From JBHEKP01 sp041859375 (GTDB lineage: Bacteria; Hydrogenedentota; Hydrogenedentia; Hydrogenedentales; CAITNO01), in assembly GCA_041859375.1 (NCBI GenBank), contig JBHEKP010000125.1:1-18946 (forward strand): a stretch of DNA of 18,946 bases. Reading direction: 5' to 3'. The notes beneath the pieces are model-generated. The model ran no database searches. It worked only from the letters and a program-made list of their open reading frames with translations, and was not told the DNA's origin. This document shows, in pieces, positions 15,033 through 18,946 of the stretch (within the stretch, counting starts at the first letter, position 1; each line of letters begins with the position of its first letter). The translations under genes were made by a program, and so were the position numbers.

Positions 15033-15464
15033 ATGAAGCACCCTTTCCCCGTGCCCGCCGTAAGGGCAATCGTGACGAATCCGGCCGGATGCGTGCTGCT
15101 GCTGCGCCGCGCCGAAAACTCCGCGGGCGGCGGGCGCTGGTGCCTGCCCGGCGGCAAGGTGGACTACGGCGACACGGTGGAGCAGGCCCTCGAAAAGGAG
15201 CTGCTCCAGGAAACCGGACTGCGGTGCCTGTCACGGCGCTTCCTCTTCTACCAGGACAGCCCGCCCCTGGAACCGGAAGGCATGCACTGCCTCAACCTCT
15301 ACTTCTCCTGCGAAACGGAGGGGGACGTGGTGATAAACGGGGAATCCTCCGGCTTCGCCTGGGTCCCCATGGACGACCTCGCCCGGTACAACATCGTCTT
15401 CGGCCATGACGCGGGGCTGGAACGGTACGCACTCCTTTCCCCGGCCGAGGGAAGCCCGCGGTAA
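15033..15464 (+). CDS. Nudix hydrolase
   Basis: 143-residue hydrolase of a nucleoside diphosphate linked to another group (X), cytoplasmic. The Nudix box spans G-KVDYG-DTVEQALEKELLQETGL. Aligned to GX5EX7REUXEEXGU it departs from consensus at three places: Asp for the first Glu, Lys for Arg, and Gln for the first Glu of the EE pair. The two remaining box glutamates are kept, so metal binding may persist. The substrate cannot be predicted. The ATG at 15033 leaves a compact domain beginning at the first beta-strand. Its place beside the activator may be incidental, because it appears to have its own promoter. Confidence 0.88.
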   Translation: MKHPFPVPAVRAIVTNPAGCVLLLRRAENSAGGGRWCLPGGKVDYGDTVEQALEKELLQETGLRCLSRRFLFYQDSPPLEPEGMHCLNLYFSCETEGDVVINGESSGFAWVPMDDLARYNIVFGHDAGLERYALLSPAEGSPR

Positions 15465-15465
15465 A

Positions 15466-15482
15466 CCGCGCTTGACGCGCGG
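15466..15482. promoter_or_regulatory. Inverted repeat enclosing the -35 element
   Basis: CCGCGC (15466-15471) and GCGCGG (15477-15482) form a perfect 6-bp dyad around TTGAC, placing the -35 of the oxidoreductase promoter in the loop. It could be an operator, or a GC hairpin ending the Nudix transcript, although no T-tract follows. Confidence 0.4.
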
Positions 15483-15500
15483 GAAAAGCGCCTCTACAAT
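15472..15500 (+). promoter_or_regulatory. Sigma-70-type promoter of the oxidoreductase gene
   Basis: TTGACG (15472-15477) and TACAAT (15495-15500) are spaced 17 bp apart, close to consensus. The predicted start near 15507 gives a leader of about 114 bases containing a GCCCGTTT/AAACGGGC hairpin (15553-15574). Confidence 0.7.
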
Positions 15501-15552
15501 GACCCCCGCGCGGCGGATGCGTCCACCGGCGGAGCCGCGGGGTGTGCGGGCG

Positions 15553-15574
15553 GCCCGTTTAACGGAAAACGGGC
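15553..15574 (+). other. Stem-loop in the oxidoreductase leader
   Basis: A perfect 8-bp stem (GCCCGTTT/AAACGGGC) with loop AACGGA ends 46 bp before the ATG. There is no T-tract after it. It may stabilise or attenuate the leader; no riboswitch class is recognised. Confidence 0.4.
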
Positions 15575-15620
15575 GGCGGCCATCCCGGACGGGTTCCCCG
15601 AAAACACAAAGGGTCCGGCA

Positions 15621-16982
15621 ATGGGTCAACGGCTTCTTGGCAGGCGTGAGTTCATCAAGAGGGGTCTCGCCGCCTCCGCCGCATTCGGTGTTCCAACGAT
15701 AGTTCCCGGCACCGTCTTCGGGGCGGACGCGCCGGGCAACCGCATCAATGTGGGGCTCATCGGCTGCGGCAACATCGGCAACTACCACAAGAACTGGCTC
15801 GTCCAGTGGGACGACGTGCGCATTGTCGCCGTGTGCGACGCGTACAAGAGCCGCGCCGCCGCCATGGCGGAGGAGCTCAACCGCAAATACGGCCCCGGCA
15901 CCACAAGGGTCTGCGAGGATTTCCGCGGGGTGCTCTCCGCCGCCGATGTGGATGCGATTTGCATCGGCACCCACGACAACTGGCACACCCCCCTTGCCAT
16001 CGCCGCCGCCCGCGCGGGCAAGGACATTTACTGCCAGAAACCGCTCACGCTGGACCTGGAACAGACTAAACTGCTCCGGGAGGCCGTGAACGGCAACGGG
16101 CGCATATTCCAGTTCGGCACCCAGTACCGCTCCGAGTCCCTCTACCCGAAAATGGTGGAGCTGGTGCGCAACGGGTACATCGGGGAGCTGCAACGGATCG
16201 ACGTCTGGTGCCGCAACGTGAAAAACGACACAAAGCAGTACCACACCCCGCCCTACGGCTCCACCGAGGAAATCCCCGTGCCCGACGGCCTCGACTTCGA
16301 CATGTGGCAGGGCCCCGCGCCCATGGTGCCCTACACCGCCGACCGATGCACCCCCTGGGGCGGCTACCACTGCCCCGAAACCTCCCTCGGCTTCGTGGCC
16401 GGCTGCGCCGTCCACCCCCTCGGCGTCGCCCAGTGGGGCAACAAAAGCGACCACACCAGCCCAATCCGCTACGAGGGGATCGGCTCCGTGCCCACGGAGG
16501 GCATCTTCCGCACCCTCGAACGCTGGGACATCATGTGCGACTACGAAAACGGCGTGAAGCTCCACATGATGGACATGCACACCGCCAAAGGGATCGTCCA
16601 ACAATATTACAAGGAGAAATGGAACGACGGCGACGGCGTCGTCTTCCACGGGACCGAGGGATGGATTGGCGACTTCAAATTCGGCTCCTTCCACGCGAGC
16701 AACCAGAAACTGTGGAAGGAGGAGCTCAAACCCGGCGCCGAGCGCGTCTACGAGTCCAAGGGCCACGTCCGCAACTTCATCGACTGCGTGAAGTCCCGCA
16801 AAGAAACCGTCTGCCCCGTCGAAATGGCCATCCGCTGCGACACCATCTCCCACATGGTCAACACCGCCGCGCAAACCGGGCGGGTCATCAACTGGGATCC
16901 CAAAGCCGAGCAGATTGTGGGGGACCCCGAAGCCGCCAAAATGCTCACCCGGCCCTTCCGCGAAAAATGGCGTGTCTGGTAG
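15621..16982 (+). CDS. Tat-exported Gfo/Idh/MocA-family NAD(P)-dependent oxidoreductase
   Basis: 453-residue oxidoreductase likely acting on a sugar or sugar derivative. A twin-arginine signal (RREFIKRG at about 8-15, then a weak hydrophobic stretch ending near VFGADA) predicts folded export with cofactor bound. The Rossmann motif is GLIGCGNIG (about 46-54). The usual EKP signature reads QKP, in IYCQKPLTL, a variant common in Tat-exported planctomycete-type members. The C-terminal half carries the family's beta-sheet domain and the HVRNFIDCVKSRKE signature near the end. AAAGGG lies 7 bp before the ATG. It has its own promoter and no evident operon partner. The exact substrate is unknown. Confidence 0.92.
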   Translation: MGQRLLGRREFIKRGLAASAAFGVPTIVPGTVFGADAPGNRINVGLIGCGNIGNYHKNWLVQWDDVRIVAVCDAYKSRAAAMAEELNRKYGPGTTRVCEDFRGVLSAADVDAICIGTHDNWHTPLAIAAARAGKDIYCQKPLTLDLEQTKLLREAVNGNGRIFQFGTQYRSESLYPKMVELVRNGYIGELQRIDVWCRNVKNDTKQYHTPPYGSTEEIPVPDGLDFDMWQGPAPMVPYTADRCTPWGGYHCPETSLGFVAGCAVHPLGVAQWGNKSDHTSPIRYEGIGSVPTEGIFRTLERWDIMCDYENGVKLHMMDMHTAKGIVQQYYKEKWNDGDGVVFHGTEGWIGDFKFGSFHASNQKLWKEELKPGAERVYESKGHVRNFIDCVKSRKETVCPVEMAIRCDTISHMVNTAAQTGRVINWDPKAEQIVGDPEAAKMLTRPFREKWRVW

Positions 16983-17126
16983 GCCCATCTGGATTCCACA
17001 ATACCGCTATGTCTTCCACCAAAAGTCTTTCGCTCTAACACGCCTGTGTGTTTGGGTGGGAATGCAATTACACCTGTCAGGATAAATATCTGGATTCGTG
17101 TCCGGACTGGCATGTGCGATGTCCTT

Positions 17127-18131
17127 TCACTCGCCCTCATCTCCGCCTTCTACCAAGGCCGTCTTAAGGTCCAACATGACCGGCTTGAAAACCTTATACA
17201 TTCTTTCCAGCCGGTCGCGAAGCCATGCGAACTGCTCCGGCCAAAGCGCCTCATCCTGATAGTCCGCATCCTTGCGGGTATAAATGCGGGCTTGGACGTT
17301 TCCCTCCCGATCATGGAACGTCAACGGGAAGCCCAGTGTCCCTTCCAGTTCTCCCCTGCATCGCTCCAGTGCTGCCAGCTCCAGTTTCGCCCTCGGGCCG
17401 TCCAGGTACAGTTCAACGCGGATCTCGCCGCCCTTCCTGTTAGTTTCTGAACTCCATGAGGAAACGACCGAACCGAGGTGAACCCCGGAACGCCCAATGG
17501 GGTGGTTCATCCAGTGTTGCGCCCCCGGCTTGGTGCAACGCACCACGCTGCTCACGGATTCCATGTGCTCCTTGAACGCCGTCCAGTACCGCAACTGCAA
17601 CTGCTTGATCGGCCGCATGTCATTGGTTCCGGCCGCCGCACGCTGCACCGTGCGCGACCAGTCGTTGGGCTGGCTGATGATGTTGAACTTGGGCGCGATG
17701 GGCGAGTTGCCAATCCGCCACAGTTCCACCTCTAAACCGAACAGATTGATGCTGATGTCCGTCCGTTCATTCAGCCAGTCCAGCGCGGCGCGGTGTTCGT
17801 CGGTAAACCGCTTCGCTATCCACACAATGGTCACCGCGTTCAACCCGGCGGCGTACGTAAGCAGTTGGCCCAGATGGGTGTGGTCCGTCCGCTCCAACTG
17901 GTTCTCAATCAGCACCCAGTTGTCCGTCGCAGTGTCCCTGCACAAGATGTCCGCACGAAACGGCCCCACCTCCTTCTCCTGCGACTCCAGTTCCAGTTCG
18001 ATGCCGATGGCCTCGCCCAGAAGCCGCAGGTTTTCTTCCTGCGCCAGCCACGGTGTGAAGTGGCTCGATTCGGAAGTCCATGCCTCGCGAAGTTCAACGC
18101 GCTCCAGACGACCGAGAGATGGTGTGCTCAT
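17127..18131 (-). CDS. DUF4268 / PD-(D/E)XK-like protein of a restriction-modification island
   Basis: 334-residue protein with an N-terminal nuclease-like fold and a C-terminal DUF4268-type region. The PD-(D/E)XK-like core is visible as FRADILCRD (Asp61) followed by VLIENQLER (Glu76, Gln78), then the H-x-x-LGQLLTYAAG helix. ExQ in place of ExK is usual for this group. The C-terminal region includes ARIYTRKDADYQDEALWPEQF. Such genes are often embedded in type I restriction-modification loci; whether they cut DNA is not established. The ATG overlaps the stop of the 43-residue ORF as ATGA, fixing the start. Base composition is visibly less GC-rich than the rest of the window, consistent with transfer. 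Confidence 0.85.
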   Translation of the reverse strand: MSTPSLGRLERVELREAWTSESSHFTPWLAQEENLRLLGEAIGIELELESQEKEVGPFRADILCRDTATDNWVLIENQLERTDHTHLGQLLTYAAGLNAVTIVWIAKRFTDEHRAALDWLNERTDISINLFGLEVELWRIGNSPIAPKFNIISQPNDWSRTVQRAAAGTNDMRPIKQLQLRYWTAFKEHMESVSSVVRCTKPGAQHWMNHPIGRSGVHLGSVVSSWSSETNRKGGEIRVELYLDGPRAKLELAALERCRGELEGTLGFPLTFHDREGNVQARIYTRKDADYQDEALWPEQFAWLRDRLERMYKVFKPVMLDLKTALVEGGDEGE

Positions 18132-18259
18132 GTCAGGCTCTCCACTTTGCGGAATGCACTCCCGCCAATCTGCTGCTTCTCCCGCGCCCGCTCCGCGCAC
18201 AACTTGCCGAACCAGCCCGACACAGCCTCTTCGACCATCGATTTGGTGAACTGGCTCAT
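18128..18259 (-). pseudogene. 43-residue ORF, possible remnant of hsdR (type I restriction subunit)
   Basis: ORF of 43 residues joined to both neighbours by ATGA overlaps: its ATG at 18259 overlaps the stop of the four-helix-bundle gene, and its stop overlaps the DUF4268 start. The first part (SQFTKSMVEEAVSGWFGKL) resembles the N-terminus of HsdR proteins (FTESxVEEAALxWL). The last part (KQQIGGSAFRKVESLT) has no recognised match. The gene may be a collapsed hsdR left by an internal deletion, or a genuine small coupling peptide. Confidence 0.5.
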
Positions 18260-18946
18260 GAGTCACCCCTCCTCTGTGTGCGGGTCCGGTGAAGGCGCTC
18301 CGTGAAGCCGCCCTCCTTCCCGAAGGTGTCCGCCTGGGCGCTGAGCTGGCGGTCAAGCAAAGCGCAGGCCACCCCGATGAGCACCAGCACCGCATTGGCG
18401 GCGGCCTCGGCGTGACGGTGTTTTATGGACTGTATGGACGATATGGACTGTATGGACAGAGCAGGAGCCTCGCCGTTGGGGTTGGCGGTGGGACTTGGGG
18501 CATGCGCAGGGGCCGCACTGTCGCCGGGGCTTGCCGCATGCGCCGGGGCCGCACTGTCGCCGGGGCGTGGGGACTGTGCCGGGTCGGCGGCGTTGCGTCC
18601 ATCCCGTCCATCCCGTCCATACTGTCCATTCCGTCCATATCGTCCATCCTCCCTCCCACAAACCTCCCTCACCCACTCCGCCACCTCATCGGCCGTCTTC
18701 GGCCGCCGCGCCACCAATTCCCGCCGCCGCGGATCATCCCGCTCCCAAAGCAGGAACCCCCGCTGCCGCAGAAAATCCTCATAATCCAGCCGCAGCTCCT
18801 CAAGACTCGCCCGCGCCACATTTGTCAGCTTCAGTTCCGTCTTCTTCGAGGTGCCCGACGCCTGGCTGCCCTCCGCGATGTTCTGCACCCCCGAGCGCGC
18901 CGCCTGCACCATCTGGTCATGCGTCCGGCTCCGACGGTCAATGTTC
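18256..18946 (-). CDS. Four-helix-bundle protein (S23/IVP-like), 5'-truncated by window edge
   Basis: The frame is open through the end of the window (NIDRRSRTHDQMVQAARSG), so the N-terminus is missing and the internal Met at 18912 is not the start. The N-terminal helices carry the family signature AARSGVQNIAEGSQASGTSKKTELKLTN-like block, and the C-terminal part matches the suffix domain (AANAVLVLIGVACALLDRQL, then GGFTERLHRTR). Such proteins occur beside type I restriction-modification genes or within rRNA intervening sequences; their biochemical role is unsettled. Between the two conserved halves lies a linker made almost wholly of tandem repeats (Gly/Arg/Asp-rich, then a duplicated 12-residue Pro/Ala unit, then SIQ repeats). 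Its stop overlaps the next ATG. Confidence 0.8.
   Translation of the reverse strand, partial: NIDRRSRTHDQMVQAARSGVQNIAEGSQASGTSKKTELKLTNVARASLEELRLDYEDFLRQRGFLLWERDDPRRRELVARRPKTADEVAEWVREVCGREDGRYGRNGQYGRDGRDGRNAADPAQSPRPGDSAAPAHAASPGDSAAPAHAPSPTANPNGEAPALSIQSISSIQSIKHRHAEAAANAVLVLIGVACALLDRQLSAQADTFGKEGGFTERLHRTRTQRRGDS
18425..18460. repeat. 9-bp tandem array (ATGGAC-NNN), four units
   Basis: Units ATGGACTGT, ATGGACGAT, ATGGACTGT and ATGGACAGA start at 18425, 18434, 18443 and 18452. They lie inside the four-helix-bundle gene and keep its frame, encoding the SIQ-type repeat on the minus strand. Confidence 0.85.
18501..18572. repeat. 36-bp direct duplication
   Basis: Two adjacent 36-bp copies (18501-18536 and 18537-18572), nearly identical, encode a repeated 12-residue unit containing PGDSAAPAHA on the minus strand. 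Confidence 0.85.
18597..18650. repeat. 9-bp tandem array (GTCCAT-NNN), six units
   Basis: GTCCAT recurs every 9 bp at 18597, 18606, 18615, 18624, 18633 and 18642. It is the inverted relative of the ATGGAC array at 18425-18460, so the two arrays could pair across the 36-bp duplication. The frame of the host gene is kept. Confidence 0.85.

Noticed and set aside
15231..16988. 585-codon minus-strand open frame
   Set aside because: Antisense to the Nudix and oxidoreductase genes; Val/Gly/Asp/His-rich shadow translation.
18425..18650. CRISPR array
   Set aside because: The repeats are 9 bp or 36 bp in direct tandem with no unique spacers, and they lie inside a coding frame.

Overview
The window is GC-rich, close-packed bacterial DNA. 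A twin-arginine Gfo/Idh/MocA oxidoreductase, a sialidase-like lipoprotein and a sigma-54 regulatory locus together suggest a Planctomycetes/PVC-like or Hydrogenedentota-like bacterium. This placement is an inference from gene style, not a database match.

Layout. 1-~815: the 3' part of an IS30-family insertion sequence, cut by the window edge. 899-1402: a small membrane protein with a PH-like domain. 1403-1692: a gene-free spacer with three consecutive hairpins, one of them an abundant-repeat type. 1693-4079: a sialidase-like lipoprotein and DNA polymerase IV (dinB), in tandem. 4117-13089 (minus strand): a six-gene run. In transcription order it encodes a Clp-like AAA+ ATPase, a MoxR/CobS-like AAA+ ATPase, a von Willebrand A (vWA) protein, an unrecognised 360-residue protein, a small acidic single-pass membrane protein, and a membrane protein with two TrkA-type Rossmann domains and a C-terminal RyR domain. 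13316-14950 (plus strand, divergent): a sigma-54 activator-type AAA+ protein. 15033-15464: a Nudix hydrolase. 15621-16982: the Tat-exported oxidoreductase. 17127-18946 (minus strand, less GC-rich): three ATGA-overlapped genes resembling the accessory part of a type I restriction-modification island, namely a four-helix-bundle protein carrying internal minisatellites, a 43-residue ORF that may be an hsdR remnant, and a DUF4268/PD-(D/E)XK-like protein.

The most interesting part is 4117-14950. The intergenic region 13090-13315 holds a -24/-12 promoter with exact GG-N10-GC spacing facing the six-gene run. It also holds a 12-bp direct repeat about 100-143 bp upstream of the predicted start, and a perfect inverted repeat between them. 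The divergent gene encodes the class of protein that activates such promoters. I infer an inducible multi-ATPase/vWA system with a membrane-bound RyR/TrkA component, kept silent until the activator senses a signal. Both operon ATPases have abnormal Walker B motifs, and the activator lacks a recognisable DNA-binding helix-turn-helix. The function, whether defence, stress response or protein remodelling, cannot be read from the sequence alone.
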